Assembly (NCBI RefSeq): GCF_004114425.1
Contig: NZ_RDQF01000021.1
Location: 62,001 to 126,000 of the forward strand
Origin: Bradyrhizobium vignae
Lineage (GTDB): Bacteria; Pseudomonadota; Alphaproteobacteria; Rhizobiales; Xanthobacteraceae
Length of the DNA stretch: 64,000 nt
Reading direction: 5' to 3'
Positions 1 to 8,669 of this stretch are shown here, in pieces; within the stretch, counting starts at the first letter, position 1, and the number at the start of each line of letters is the position of its first letter. The notes under the pieces were generated by a model. It did not search any database. It saw only the letters and a list, made by a program, of their open reading frames with translations, and was not told the DNA's origin. A program made the translations under genes and the position numbers.

Positions 1-857
1 TAGCGCCGCTCGATCAGCGCGTTGCTGCCGACGACGATCAGCACCAGCGCCACCAGCAGCAGCGTCGCGACCGCCGCCCCCAGCGGCCAGTTCAGCGTGT
101 TGAGGAACTCGTCATAGGCCAGCGTCGCAGCGACCTTGAGCCGGCGGCCGCCGATGATCGCAGGCGTCGCAAAGGCGCTGGCCGAGAGCGAGAACACGAT
201 GATCGCGCCCGACAGCACGCCCGGCATGATCTGCGGCATGATGATGCGGCGGATGATGGTCGCAGGGCTGGCGCCAAGCGACATCGCGGCATTCTCGATC
301 TGCGGATCGAGCCGCTGCAGGGCCGCCCACACCGAGAGCACCATGAACGGCATCATGACGTGGGCGAGCGCGACGACCATTCCCGTCTCGGTGAACATGA
401 AGGGAATTGGCGAGCGGATCGCGCCAAGCGACATCAGCAGCTTGTTGACGAGGCCGTTGTTACCGCCGAACAGCAGCGCCCAGCCGAGCGTGCGCGCGAC
501 GACGGAGATCAGCAGTGGTCCGAGAATGACCAGCAGGAAGAAGCTCTTCCAGCGACCACTCATGCGGTTGAGGATGTAGGCTTCGGGTGCGCCCAGCAAT
601 GCAGTGAGCAGCGTGGTCAGGATCGCGATGCGAAACGTCCGCCAGAACATTTCGGCGTAATAGGGATCGGTCGCGATCTCGTGCCAGTTCTTGAGGATGA
701 AGACCGGTTCGATGCCCTTGTACTGGCCCCAATCGTGGAACGACAGCATTACCGTCATGGCCAGCGGGATCAGCAGCACGCCGACGAACAGCATCAAGGC
801 GGGCGCCGTCAGCGCCCACGGCGCACGCGCGCTGCGTTCCTCGGCGGCCATGCTCAT
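1..857 (-). CDS. ABC transporter permease, polyamine type (partial)
   Basis: Inner-membrane subunit of an importer of the spermidine/putrescine (PotB) class. Translating the minus strand gives an open frame of 285 codons with no stop before the left edge, so the C-terminus is missing, though by family length (about 285-300 residues) only a little. The protein starts MSMAAEERSARAPW and has about six hydrophobic segments. The permease EAA-type loop is visible as MSLGASPATIIRRIIMP. The start at 857 overlaps the stop of the ATPase gene by four bases (ATGA), which points to translational coupling. A start at 851 (second Met) is possible. A second permease gene probably follows outside the window. 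The substrate is inferred from family only. Confidence 0.88.
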   Translation of the reverse strand, partial: MSMAAEERSARAPWALTAPALMLFVGVLLIPLAMTVMLSFHDWGQYKGIEPVFILKNWHEIATDPYYAEMFWRTFRIAILTTLLTALLGAPEAYILNRMSGRWKSFFLLVILGPLLISVVARTLGWALLFGGNNGLVNKLLMSLGAIRSPIPFMFTETGMVVALAHVMMPFMVLSVWAALQRLDPQIENAAMSLGASPATIIRRIIMPQIMPGVLSGAIIVFSLSASAFATPAIIGGRRLKVAATLAYDEFLNTLNWPLGAAVATLLLVALVLIVVGSNALIERR

Positions 858-1894
858 GCGACCGCCCTCGCACGCACGCTCATGTCTTCCGGACGCCAGG
901 ACAGGCGAACGGCCTCGCCTTCGGCAGGCTGCGCCTGGCCGTCATTCTGGCGGATCACGATGGCTGGGCCGCATTCGCTCTCGCACTGGAACAGCCAGTG
1001 ATTGCCCTGGAAGATGCGCGTGACGATCTTTGCGGTGAGGCCCGCATCGCCAAAGCCGATACGCTCGGGGCGAACGCTGACGGTCACAGCACCGTTGAGG
1101 CCAGCCGGCGCCGGTGCGCTCCAGGAGCCCGCCACCAGCTTCGCGGCCGCGGCAGTCCGATCGATCATCGCGGCAAAATCGTTGGTCTTGCCGAGGAATT
1201 GCGAGACAAAGGCCGAGGCCGGCTTCTCATAGGTTTCCTGCGGCGTGCCGATCTGCTCGATCTTGCCCTGGCTCATCACCACGATGCGGTCCGACAGCGA
1301 CATCGCCTCGTTCTGGTCGTGGGTGACGAGAATCGTGGTGGTGCCGATGGTGCGCTGGATCTGGCGCAGCTCGATCTGCATCTCCTCGCGCAGCTTTGCG
1401 TCGAGATTCGACAGCGGCTCGTCGAGCAGCAGCACGCTCGGCTTGATCACCAGCGCCCGCGCCAGCGCCACGCGCTGCTGCTGGCCACCCGACATGCGGC
1501 GCGGATGGCGGTCCTCGTAACCGGCGAGCCCCACCATCGCGAGCGCGGCGCGGACGCGCTCGGTCCGCTCATTGCGCGATACGTTGCGCATCTCCAGGCC
1601 GAAGGCGACGTTCTCCGCCGCGGTCATGTGCGGAAACAGCGCGTAGCTCTGGAACACGATGCCGAGACCACGCTTGGCCGGATGGACCGCGGTCAGGTCC
1701 TTGCCCTCGAGGCGGATCGCGCCGCGTGTCGGATCGAGGAAGCCCGCGATCATCTGCAACGTCGTGGTCTTGCCGCAGCCGGAGGGGCCGAGGAAGGAGA
1801 TGAACTCCCCCTTCCCCACCGACAAACTGAAGTCATCGACCACAGTCTGCGCGCCGAACTGCTTTGCGACCCGATCGAGCTCGAGATAGGCCAT
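854..1894 (-). CDS. ABC transporter ATP-binding protein, PotA type
   Basis: This 346-residue ATPase powers the importer encoded on either side. Visible motifs are Walker A GPSGCGKT at residues 36-43, the signature [15 protein letters not shown], Walker B VLLLDEPLSNLD and a switch histidine in LVTHDQNEAMSLSDR. After about residue 240 comes a TOBE-type regulatory domain ending near the SWRPEDMSVR segment, as in the spermidine/putrescine and iron(III) importers of this class. It lies 28 bp downstream of the binding-protein gene and overlaps the permease gene by four bases, so the three are almost certainly one operon. The exact substrate (polyamine or a related small cation) cannot be read from the sequence. 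Confidence 0.93.
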   Translation of the reverse strand: MAYLELDRVAKQFGAQTVVDDFSLSVGKGEFISFLGPSGCGKTTTLQMIAGFLDPTRGAIRLEGKDLTAVHPAKRGLGIVFQSYALFPHMTAAENVAFGLEMRNVSRNERTERVRAALAMVGLAGYEDRHPRRMSGGQQQRVALARALVIKPSVLLLDEPLSNLDAKLREEMQIELRQIQRTIGTTTILVTHDQNEAMSLSDRIVVMSQGKIEQIGTPQETYEKPASAFVSQFLGKTNDFAAMIDRTAAAAKLVAGSWSAPAPAGLNGAVTVSVRPERIGFGDAGLTAKIVTRIFQGNHWLFQCESECGPAIVIRQNDGQAQPAEGEAVRLSWRPEDMSVRARAVA

Positions 1895-1922
1895 GACGCT
1901 GTCTCCGCTGCCGACGATCAGA

Positions 1923-2957
1923 TCAGCGCTCGACCTCGCGATTCCAGCGCTTGGTCCACTCCTCGCGCTTCTCGTTGATGACGGTCCAGTCCGGATTATA
2001 GAGCTTGGCCGCGCGCTCGCCGATCGGCGCCATCTTGCCGAGCTCCGGCGGGATCACCAGCGACTTCAGCACCGGGCCGTAGCCGTAATCCTTCAGCATC
2101 ACGAGTTGGATTTTTGGATCAAGCAGCATCTTGACGAAGCTCGCCGCCAGCGGAGAGGCATTGGGCTTGTTGATCGGGCACGCCGTCGTCAGCAGGGTCG
2201 CCGCGCCTTCCTTGGGATAGACGAAGTCGACGGGGAAGCCGGTATTGGCAAAGCTCTGGACGCGGCCGGTGCCCCACACCGCGATCACGGCCTGGCCGGA
2301 CTGGAACAGCTCGGTCATCTTGCCGGGTGACGGCTCATAGGCGAGCACGTTCGGATTGATCTGCTCCTTGAAGATCTTGAAGCCGGAATCGACGTTGGTC
2401 TCGCCGCCGCCGTTCATCTTCGACAGCATCACCAGGGCTTCGAGACCGTAGGTGTTGTTGATCGGCGGGATCACGAGCTGTTTTGCGTATTTCGTGTCCT
2501 TTAGGTCGTTCCACGAGGTCGGCGGCGCCCAGCCTTTTTCCTTGAACACCTTGGTGTTGTACATCAGGCCGGTGGCGACGATCCCGATCGCGACCGCGCG
2601 ATCGTCCTTGAAGCGCGCGGTGTCGTAGAGATCGGCGGGCAGGCCGTCGAGCTTGCCGCAGAAGCCGAGCTGGATCGCCTGGTACATCGGGCCGTCGTCG
2701 ACGATGGCGACGTCGATCTGCTGGTTGCCCTTCTGCGCCTGGAGCTTCGCCAGCGTGTCAGTCGAGTTGCCGGCGACGTATTCGACCTTGACGCCGTTCT
2801 CCTTCTCGAAGGCCGGGATCACCTCGTCGCGGATGGTCTTCTCGAACGAGCCGCCATAGCCGGCGACATAGAGCGTTTTCTGCTGGGCCGAGGCGACCGA
2901 CGGGGCGGCAATGAGCGCCGCGATGCTGACCGCTGTCAGAAGGCGAAGAGTCTTCAT
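1923..2957 (-). CDS. extracellular solute-binding protein, PotD-like
   Basis: Periplasmic binding protein of 344 residues and first gene of the operon. The N-terminus MKTLRLLTAVSIAALIAAPS followed by VASAQQ is a standard Sec signal peptide with cleavage after ASA. The mature part begins KTLYVAGYGGSFEKTIRDEVIPAFEKENGVKV, the typical first beta-alpha unit of family 1 polyamine/iron binding proteins. Order SBP-ATPase-permease is normal for this importer class. The gene is divergent from the LysR gene at 3230, with 272 bp between the two starts, so that regulator may control it; this is inference. Confidence 0.92.
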   Translation of the reverse strand: MKTLRLLTAVSIAALIAAPSVASAQQKTLYVAGYGGSFEKTIRDEVIPAFEKENGVKVEYVAGNSTDTLAKLQAQKGNQQIDVAIVDDGPMYQAIQLGFCGKLDGLPADLYDTARFKDDRAVAIGIVATGLMYNTKVFKEKGWAPPTSWNDLKDTKYAKQLVIPPINNTYGLEALVMLSKMNGGGETNVDSGFKIFKEQINPNVLAYEPSPGKMTELFQSGQAVIAVWGTGRVQSFANTGFPVDFVYPKEGAATLLTTACPINKPNASPLAASFVKMLLDPKIQLVMLKDYGYGPVLKSLVIPPELGKMAPIGERAAKLYNPDWTVINEKREEWTKRWNREVER

Positions 2958-3229
2958 TTGGACCGATCTCCAATACCGGAATGAGGTGACGTGCCGACGA
3001 ATCTCGCTGGCTGAAGCGCCTGCCGCATTTCCTTCCGCACCAATCCGTTTCCGATCAGGGCTCCGGCCCCCATTCGGCGGGTCTTGGCGCGATCTGGAGG
3101 TTTGAACCCCTCCAATCTGCCGAAAAAGCGGGCTGTCTCCAGTCCTGATGAAAAAGATCGCAACCTATACTTCCATCGTCCAATGAATAATGGCACCCTT
3201 TGCATGCCGAAATATTATAAAGGGATGGG
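2958..3229. promoter_or_regulatory. divergent intergenic region between importer operon and LysR gene
   Basis: This 272-bp gap carries the 5' ends of two divergently transcribed genes and so must hold both promoters. The stretch next to the LysR gene (about 3150-3229) is clearly more AT-rich than its surroundings, as expected for a promoter and LysR-binding region. No clear T-N11-A operator could be assigned by eye, and no RNA gene or riboswitch was recognised. Confidence 0.45.
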
Positions 3230-4153
3230 ATGGCGCGGATCAATTCGCGGCAGGTCGAGGCCTTCCGGGCGACGATGCTGACCGGCAGTGTCACCGAGGC
3301 GGCGAAGCTGATGGTGGTGACCCAGCCGGCGGTGAGCCGGCTGCTGCGCGACCTCCAGGCACTGCTCAAGATGGAGCTGTTCGAGCGGCGCGGCACCGGC
3401 CTGGTGCCGACTGCCGCGGCGATGGCGCTCTATACCGAGGTCGAGCGCTCCTTCGTCGGCCTCGAGCGCATCACGGCGGCAGCCGAGGAAATCCGCGGCC
3501 GCCGCACCGGCTCGCTGCGCATAGCCGCGCTGCCGGCGCTGGCAAACGGCTACTTGCCACGCCTTGCCGGGCACTTCCTGATGGAGCGGCCCAACCTCAA
3601 CCTCGCCTTCTTCGGCGTGATCTCGCCGATCGTGGTCGATTGGGTGCTGAACAACCAATGCGACATCGGCTTTGCCGAAGTGCCGATCGCACATTCCGGC
3701 CTGCCGAGCCAGCGGCTGCCGGCATTGGCGCGCGTCGCGGTGCTGCCGACCGGTCATCGCCTGGCCGAGAAAGCGGTGCTGGAGCCGCGCGATTTCGAGG
3801 GCGAGACCTTCATCTCGCTGTCGGCGGGATCGTCGAGCCGGCATCTCGTCGATCAGGTCTTCCACCGCCACGACGTCCGCCGCGTGCTCAGGGTCGAGAC
3901 CACGCTGTCGGAGATCATGTGCGGCATGGTCTCGTCAGGGCTCGGGGTCTCGATCTGCGATCCCTTCACCGCGCAGGAGTTTGCAACGCGCGGCGTCGTC
4001 GTGCGCCGCTTCCTGCCGCGCATCGACTTCGAATTCTCGGCGGTCTTTCCGGCGCAGCGCAGCCCGTCGCCGGTCGCGCTGGATCTGGTCGAGACCATGC
4101 GCAAGGCGTTGATGGAGTTCGAGGACCAGGGCGAGACAGTGGTCAGCCGTTGA
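3230..4153 (+). CDS. LysR-family transcriptional regulator
   Basis: DNA-binding regulator of 307 residues, the usual LysR length. The helix-turn-helix is at residues 1-60 (INSRQVEAFRATMLTGSVTEAAKL, then TQPAVSRLLRDLQ), followed by a LysR substrate-binding domain. An AGGGA ribosome site lies just upstream of the ATG. It is divergent from the polyamine-type importer operon, the usual arrangement for a local regulator, and convergent with the amidohydrolase gene, whose 3' end it overlaps by 11 bp (4143-4153). The effector is unknown. It could control the importer, the amidohydrolase operon or both. Confidence 0.92.
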   Translation: MARINSRQVEAFRATMLTGSVTEAAKLMVVTQPAVSRLLRDLQALLKMELFERRGTGLVPTAAAMALYTEVERSFVGLERITAAAEEIRGRRTGSLRIAALPALANGYLPRLAGHFLMERPNLNLAFFGVISPIVVDWVLNNQCDIGFAEVPIAHSGLPSQRLPALARVAVLPTGHRLAEKAVLEPRDFEGETFISLSAGSSSRHLVDQVFHRHDVRRVLRVETTLSEIMCGMVSSGLGVSICDPFTAQEFATRGVVVRRFLPRIDFEFSAVFPAQRSPSPVALDLVETMRKALMEFEDQGETVVSR

Positions 4154-5516
4154 ACGCCGCCTGCGCCTCCGGCAAATCCCAGATCTTGCCGATTGCGGCG
4201 GTGCCCGCCGCAATGATCGCCGCCTCGTCGGCGCCGAGATAGCATCCCTCGTCGACCAGCACGCGGCCATCGACCATGACGTGATCGATATTGGCACGGT
4301 TGGCGAGCGCGATCAGCGCGCGGCGCGGATCGAACAGCGGCTGAAGATGCGGATGGGTGAGATCGACCACGGTAAGATCGGCGGTCGCGCCCGGCTCGAT
4401 GCGGCCGAGGTCCGGCCGCTTGATGACGTCGGCGGCCACCGCCGTGTTCGCCTCGATCAACTCGGGTGAGTTCGCGACGTCAGGACGCGCCGAGGTGATC
4501 TTGGAGATCAGCGAGGCCGCATTGAGCTCGCCGAGCAGATCCATGTTGTAGCCGTCGGTGCCTACCACGGTGCGTACGCCGTGCTCGGCGAAGCGGCTGA
4601 AGGCGGCGGTGATGCCGGCGCGCGCAAACACGCGCGGGCAGTTCAGCACGGTCATGCCGCGCGCGGCCATCAGCTTGAGATCGTCGTCGCTGCTGAACAT
4701 GCAGTGCGCGGCCATGAGGTCGGGCGCCAGCAGGCCGAGCCAGTCCAGATATTGCGCCGGCGTGCGGCCGCAGTAACGCTTGCCGATGGTCTCGACCTCG
4801 GCGCGGCTCTGCGCCATGTGCGTCGTGATGGGTACACCGAGCTCGCGCGCCCGCGCCGCGCAGGCCTTCAGGAGATCGGGGCCGCAGGTGTCGGTCGCAT
4901 GCGGGCTCATGGCGAGGCCAATGCGGCCGTCGCCGCGATTGTGCCAGCGCTGGTAGAGCGCATCCCACGTCGCCATGTCGGCGGCGCCGTCGTCGCGGGA
5001 ATAACGGACCACGCCATCAGCGCCGGCCTTGGCATCCGAGGTCGAGAACAGATAGGGCGCCCCGTAGAAGCGGATGCCCATCTCCTCGGCCGCGTCGAAC
5101 ATCTCGGGGATCGAATTGCGGAACGGCTCCATCACCGTGGTGGCGCCGCCCTTGAGCAGCTGGAGGATGCCGAGCCGGGCCACCGCCATGCGCTCTTCCG
5201 CCGACAAGATATCGGCGCCGCGCTTGGTCAGCGGCAGCAGCACCGTATAGACGATGCTCTGGTTGTTCTTGCGGCCGTTGCCGTCCTCGGTGTGGCTGCG
5301 CGCCACGGCTTCCGAGAAGCAGTGATTGTGCAGATTCAGCAGGCCCGGCAGCACGAAGCGGCCGGGGCGGTCATAGACCTGGTCCGCGCGCGGTTTGTCG
5401 CGCGTGACCGCGGCGATTGTCTTGCCTTCGACCAGGACCCAATGGTCGCGCAAGACATCCTGCGCGCCGTCTTTGCGCGACAACACATAGCTGCCGAAGA
5501 TTGCTGTGGTGCTCAT
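4143..5516 (-). CDS. amidohydrolase, TRZ/ATZ (chlorohydrolase/deaminase) subgroup
   Basis: Metal-dependent hydrolase of 457 residues from the amidohydrolase superfamily. The HxH metal pair is LHNHC (H63, H65). Other family residues are H206 (SPHAT), H233 (TTHMAQS), H271 (AAHCM) and D321 (VGTDGYNMD). This set matches s-triazine hydrolases, guanine/cytosine deaminases and SsnA-like enzymes, not the lysine-carboxylated hydantoinases. The start was chosen at MSTTAIFGSY because it overlaps the stop of the upstream binding-protein gene by ATGA; a longer open frame exists but its extra residues look like out-of-frame translation. It is the last gene of the nine-gene amide cluster. Likely role: hydrolytic deamination or ring opening of the imported compound (inference). 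Confidence 0.88.
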   Translation of the reverse strand: MSTTAIFGSYVLSRKDGAQDVLRDHWVLVEGKTIAAVTRDKPRADQVYDRPGRFVLPGLLNLHNHCFSEAVARSHTEDGNGRKNNQSIVYTVLLPLTKRGADILSAEERMAVARLGILQLLKGGATTVMEPFRNSIPEMFDAAEEMGIRFYGAPYLFSTSDAKAGADGVVRYSRDDGAADMATWDALYQRWHNRGDGRIGLAMSPHATDTCGPDLLKACAARARELGVPITTHMAQSRAEVETIGKRYCGRTPAQYLDWLGLLAPDLMAAHCMFSSDDDLKLMAARGMTVLNCPRVFARAGITAAFSRFAEHGVRTVVGTDGYNMDLLGELNAASLISKITSARPDVANSPELIEANTAVAADVIKRPDLGRIEPGATADLTVVDLTHPHLQPLFDPRRALIALANRANIDHVMVDGRVLVDEGCYLGADEAAIIAAGTAAIGKIWDLPEAQAAFNG

Positions 5517-7096
5517 GCAGGGCGTACGTTCCAGAACACGACGGTGCCGTCGAGAATGCCGGTGATGGCCTTGCGATAGGCGGTCGGCTGCTTGTACAGG
5601 CCGATCGGAATATAGGGGATTTCCTCGAACGCGACCGCCTGAATCTCGCGGCAGATGCGCTGCTGCTCGGCGAGCTCGGAGGCCGCCAGCCACTGGCTGC
5701 GCAACGCGCCCATCTTCGTGCTCGCATACCAGCCGGCGACCTTGCCTTCGCCACGGATGTTGGTGTTGCCGGCCGGGTTGAGCCAGTCGATGCCCTGCCA
5801 GTTGCCGACCGCTGCGCTCCAGCCGCCCTGTCCGATCGGGTCCTTCTTCAGCTGGCGCTGCAGCACGACGGCAAAATCGAGCCCGGCATATTCGACGTTC
5901 ATGCCGGCCTTGCGCAAGCTGTCCACCGCGATCTCGCCGAGCGGCTTTTGCGCCAGCGAGTTGGTGGGGACGAGCAGCACGATCTTCTCCCCGTTATAGC
6001 CGGCGGCCTTGAGGTCGGCCTTGACCTTTTCGTAGTTGCGCGGGCCGCGGAACACGTCGAGGCCGACATCGCTCGCCATCGGTGTGCCGGGGGCGAAATA
6101 GCCGATCGGCGAGACCTGGAACGCCGGATCGGTGCCGGCGACAGCGGTCATGAAGGCGGACTGGTCGATCGCACCCAGCAGCGCGCGGCGAATGGCGGGA
6201 TTGTCGAACGGCGGCTGCAGATGATTGAGGCGCAGCATGCAGGCGTAGCCACGGGGATCGAGAATGCGGGTCTCGATGTCGCCGGCGGCCCTGATCACCG
6301 GCAAGAGATCATGCGGCGTGGTCTCCTGCCAGTCCTGCTCGCCGGTCTGGAGTGCGGCGACGCCGGTGCCGGCGTCGGGCGTGGTGGTCCAGACCACGCG
6401 ATCGTAATGCACGATCTTCGGACCGGCGGTCCAATCCGGCTTGCCGTCGGTGCGCGGCTGGTAGCGCTCGAACTTGGCATAAGCGTTGCGCGCGCCCTGC
6501 ACGCGCTCGTCGGCGAGATAGCGGAACGGGCCGCTGCCGACGACCTCGGTGAGCGGCTTGAACGGATCCTGGCTCGCCAGCCGTTCCGGCATCATGAAGC
6601 AGGCATTGATCGCGGCCTTGCCGAGCGCCTGCGGCAACAGCGGGAATGGACGCTTCAGACGGAAGCGGATGGTGCGGTCGTCGGCGGCCGACAGCTCATT
6701 GGTTGCCTCCATCAGCTCGCCGCCAAAGCCATCGCGCGCCGCCCAGCGGCGGATGCTGGCGACGCAGTCGCGCGCGAGCACGCGCTCGCCGTCATGCCAG
6801 AACAGGCCGTCGCGCAAGGTGAGATCCCACTGAAGTTGGTCGCCGGAGACGACATGGCCCGACAGCATCTGCGGCGAAACCTGGAGCGATGAGCTCATGC
6901 CATAGAGCGTGTCATAGACCATGAAGCCGTGGTTACGCGACACCTGCGCGGTCGAGTAGATGGGATCCACGAAGGCGAGATCGATCACCGGGATGAAGCG
7001 CAGCGTGGATTGAGATTCGGCGCGGACGATGCCCGGCAGCGACAGCGCCGGCATGGCTACGGCGGCCTTGAGGAGCGAACGGCGAGAGATAGGCAT
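5513..7096 (-). CDS. ABC transporter substrate-binding protein, family 5 (peptide/opine type)
   Basis: A 527-residue binding protein of the DppA/OppA class. The N-terminus MPISRRSLLKAAVAMPALSL is a twin-arginine type signal followed by VRA as a probable cleavage site. Family hallmarks are the FIPVIDLAFVDPIYSTAQV opening, the SGHVVSGDQLQWDLTLRDGLFWHDG segment and a C-terminal IPYIPIGLYKQP. The start follows a good AGGAG site about seven bases upstream. No matching family 5 permeases or ATPases are encoded in the window, so it may work with a transporter encoded elsewhere. It overlaps the amidohydrolase start by four bases. Confidence 0.9.
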   Translation of the reverse strand: MPISRRSLLKAAVAMPALSLPGIVRAESQSTLRFIPVIDLAFVDPIYSTAQVSRNHGFMVYDTLYGMSSSLQVSPQMLSGHVVSGDQLQWDLTLRDGLFWHDGERVLARDCVASIRRWAARDGFGGELMEATNELSAADDRTIRFRLKRPFPLLPQALGKAAINACFMMPERLASQDPFKPLTEVVGSGPFRYLADERVQGARNAYAKFERYQPRTDGKPDWTAGPKIVHYDRVVWTTTPDAGTGVAALQTGEQDWQETTPHDLLPVIRAAGDIETRILDPRGYACMLRLNHLQPPFDNPAIRRALLGAIDQSAFMTAVAGTDPAFQVSPIGYFAPGTPMASDVGLDVFRGPRNYEKVKADLKAAGYNGEKIVLLVPTNSLAQKPLGEIAVDSLRKAGMNVEYAGLDFAVVLQRQLKKDPIGQGGWSAAVGNWQGIDWLNPAGNTNIRGEGKVAGWYASTKMGALRSQWLAASELAEQQRICREIQAVAFEEIPYIPIGLYKQPTAYRKAITGILDGTVVFWNVRPA

Positions 7097-7119
7097 CACA
7101 AAGGGCTCCTGACCGGATC

Positions 7120-7776
7120 TTACGTGTTCAACAAGACCGCCCCGATCGCGGCCGCGACCGCCTGCTGCGCCGGCTCGACCACGGGCACGCCGATCGCATC
7201 CGCAATCGCCGCGCGATGCGAGGCCATGCCGGCGCAGCCCATCACCACAACATCGGCGCGACATTGGGTGACCAGCGCGCGGCCGGCTTCGATCAGCCGC
7301 CCGCGGATGTCGGCGCCTGCCGTCTCCGCTGCGCTCGCGCCGACGGACCAGCTTCCGGCATAGCGACGATCGACGCCCATCACCCGCACCATGCGCTGCT
7401 GGCGGCGGATGCTCGACGGCGACAGTGCGATCACGCCGAAGCGTTCGCCCAGCATCAGAGCACGAAAGATGCCGCATTCGGCAATGCCGAGTACCGGGCG
7501 TCCGCCGGCCGCCTCACGCACCGCATGCAGGCCGGGATCGCTGAAGCAGGCGAGCACGAACGCATCCGCATCGTGGCGCGCCACGCGGTTCACCAGCGGC
7601 ATGACGACGCTGTCGGCATCGCGCTGCGAGCTGATGCCCGGCGGACCCTCGGCAAGTCCGATCACTTCGATGTCGGGCCCGCCGGCGATCCGCAGCGGCG
7701 CCACTGCATCGTCGATCGCCGCCGTCACGGACGCCGAGGAGTTGGGGTTGATGACGAGGATGCGGCGGCGGGTCAT
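7120..7776 (-). CDS. Asp/Glu racemase superfamily protein (hydantoin-racemase-like)
   Basis: A 218-residue cytoplasmic enzyme. The opening RRRILVINPNSSASVT is the characteristic start of hydantoin racemases and related Asp/Glu racemases. The two cysteines used for two-base racemisation are present as C77 (VLACFSDPGL) and C181 (VMGCAGM). The start was placed at MTRRRIL because upstream codons give no family similarity and the preceding gene ends eight bases before it. Next to an N-carbamoyl-amino-acid hydrolase this suggests racemisation of a chiral hydantoin-like intermediate. Alternatives in the same superfamily are maleate isomerase and arylmalonate decarboxylase. Confidence 0.85.
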   Translation of the reverse strand: MTRRRILVINPNSSASVTAAIDDAVAPLRIAGGPDIEVIGLAEGPPGISSQRDADSVVMPLVNRVARHDADAFVLACFSDPGLHAVREAAGGRPVLGIAECGIFRALMLGERFGVIALSPSSIRRQQRMVRVMGVDRRYAGSWSVGASAAETAGADIRGRLIEAGRALVTQCRADVVVMGCAGMASHRAAIADAIGVPVVEPAQQAVAAAIGAVLLNT

Positions 7777-7784
7777 GGCACTGC

Positions 7785-8669
7785 TCAGCGGCTGCCGGCT
7801 TCGTGGCGTAGGAAGTTCTCCGCGATCTTCTCGCCGGTGGTGATCCAGACATCCGGGCACGACTTCACGTAAGTCAGGAACTCGCGCAGCAGCCGCAGCC
7901 GCATCGGACGGCCGCTGCATTGCGGGTGCAGCACCGTCGTCACCATCGCGCCCCAGTCGCGGACCTCGTCGAGCTCGTCCTTCCACATTGAGAGCACATG
8001 CTCTTTCGGGAAGATCGAGCGCGGACTGAAGCGTGCCGAGAGGCCATGCATCCAGTCGTCATAGCTCGCGGTGACCGGCAGCTCGATCGTGCCGGGCTTG
8101 CCGTCGGCAAGACGATGGCGATAGGGCCGCACGTCATCGCGGAACGATGAGGTGTAGACGATGCCGTGGCGCACCAGCGCGACGCGCAGCTCCTCGGTGA
8201 ACTCGCCGTAAGGGGCGCGATAGCCGGTCGGTTTGACGCCGAGCCGGCGCTTCAGCGCCTCGAAGCCGCGCTCCAGCTCTTCCTCGATCCAGGGATCACC
8301 GGGATCGGGCAGCAGATGGTGGTAGCCGTGATGGCCGATCTCGTGGCCGGCCTTCAGAATCGATTCGGCCATCGCCGGATGCGCATCGACCGACCAACCC
8401 GTGACGAAGAAGGTCGCCTTGAGATCGAGCTGGTCGAGCAGCTCCAGCAGCTTCGGCGTGCCGACGCGCGCCTCATAGCCCCCATAGCTCATGGTGATGA
8501 GCCGCTGCGCGTGACCTGCGTCCTTGCTGGTCCAGGCGCTCTCGGCGTCGACGTCGAACGACAGGAACATCGCGGATGTGTACGGCTTCGGCCATGGATA
8601 GTTTGGCGCGGGATCCGCGGTGTTGGCCGGAACGAGCGGGATGCTCTCGAGTGCCTTACTGTCCAGCAT
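7785..8669 (-). CDS. polysaccharide deacetylase family protein, HpPgdA/cyclic-imidase-like
   Basis: A 294-residue NodB-homology hydrolase. The metal-binding aspartates lie in FLSFDVDAES (D39, D41) and the histidine motif is HEIGHHGYHH at residues 109-118. There is no signal peptide and no membrane segment, so it acts in the cytoplasm, unlike cell-wall deacetylases. The FDVDAES form and the absent export signal resemble the subgroup that contains Helicobacter PgdA, cyclic-imide hydrolases and PuuE-type allantoinases, which open C-N bonds of small cyclic amides. Its place between binding-protein and racemase genes fits that role. It overlaps the upstream binding-protein gene by 14 bp. The activity is inferred, not shown. 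Confidence 0.85.
   Translation of the reverse strand: MLDSKALESIPLVPANTADPAPNYPWPKPYTSAMFLSFDVDAESAWTSKDAGHAQRLITMSYGGYEARVGTPKLLELLDQLDLKATFFVTGWSVDAHPAMAESILKAGHEIGHHGYHHLLPDPGDPWIEEELERGFEALKRRLGVKPTGYRAPYGEFTEELRVALVRHGIVYTSSFRDDVRPYRHRLADGKPGTIELPVTASYDDWMHGLSARFSPRSIFPKEHVLSMWKDELDEVRDWGAMVTTVLHPQCSGRPMRLRLLREFLTYVKSCPDVWITTGEKIAENFLRHEAGSR

Noticed and set aside
4143-5516. Amidohydrolase as a true hydantoinase/dihydropyrimidinase
   Set aside because: The metal residues and the VGTDGYNMD pattern fit the TRZ/ATZ group. No carboxylated-lysine motif of hydantoinases was seen.
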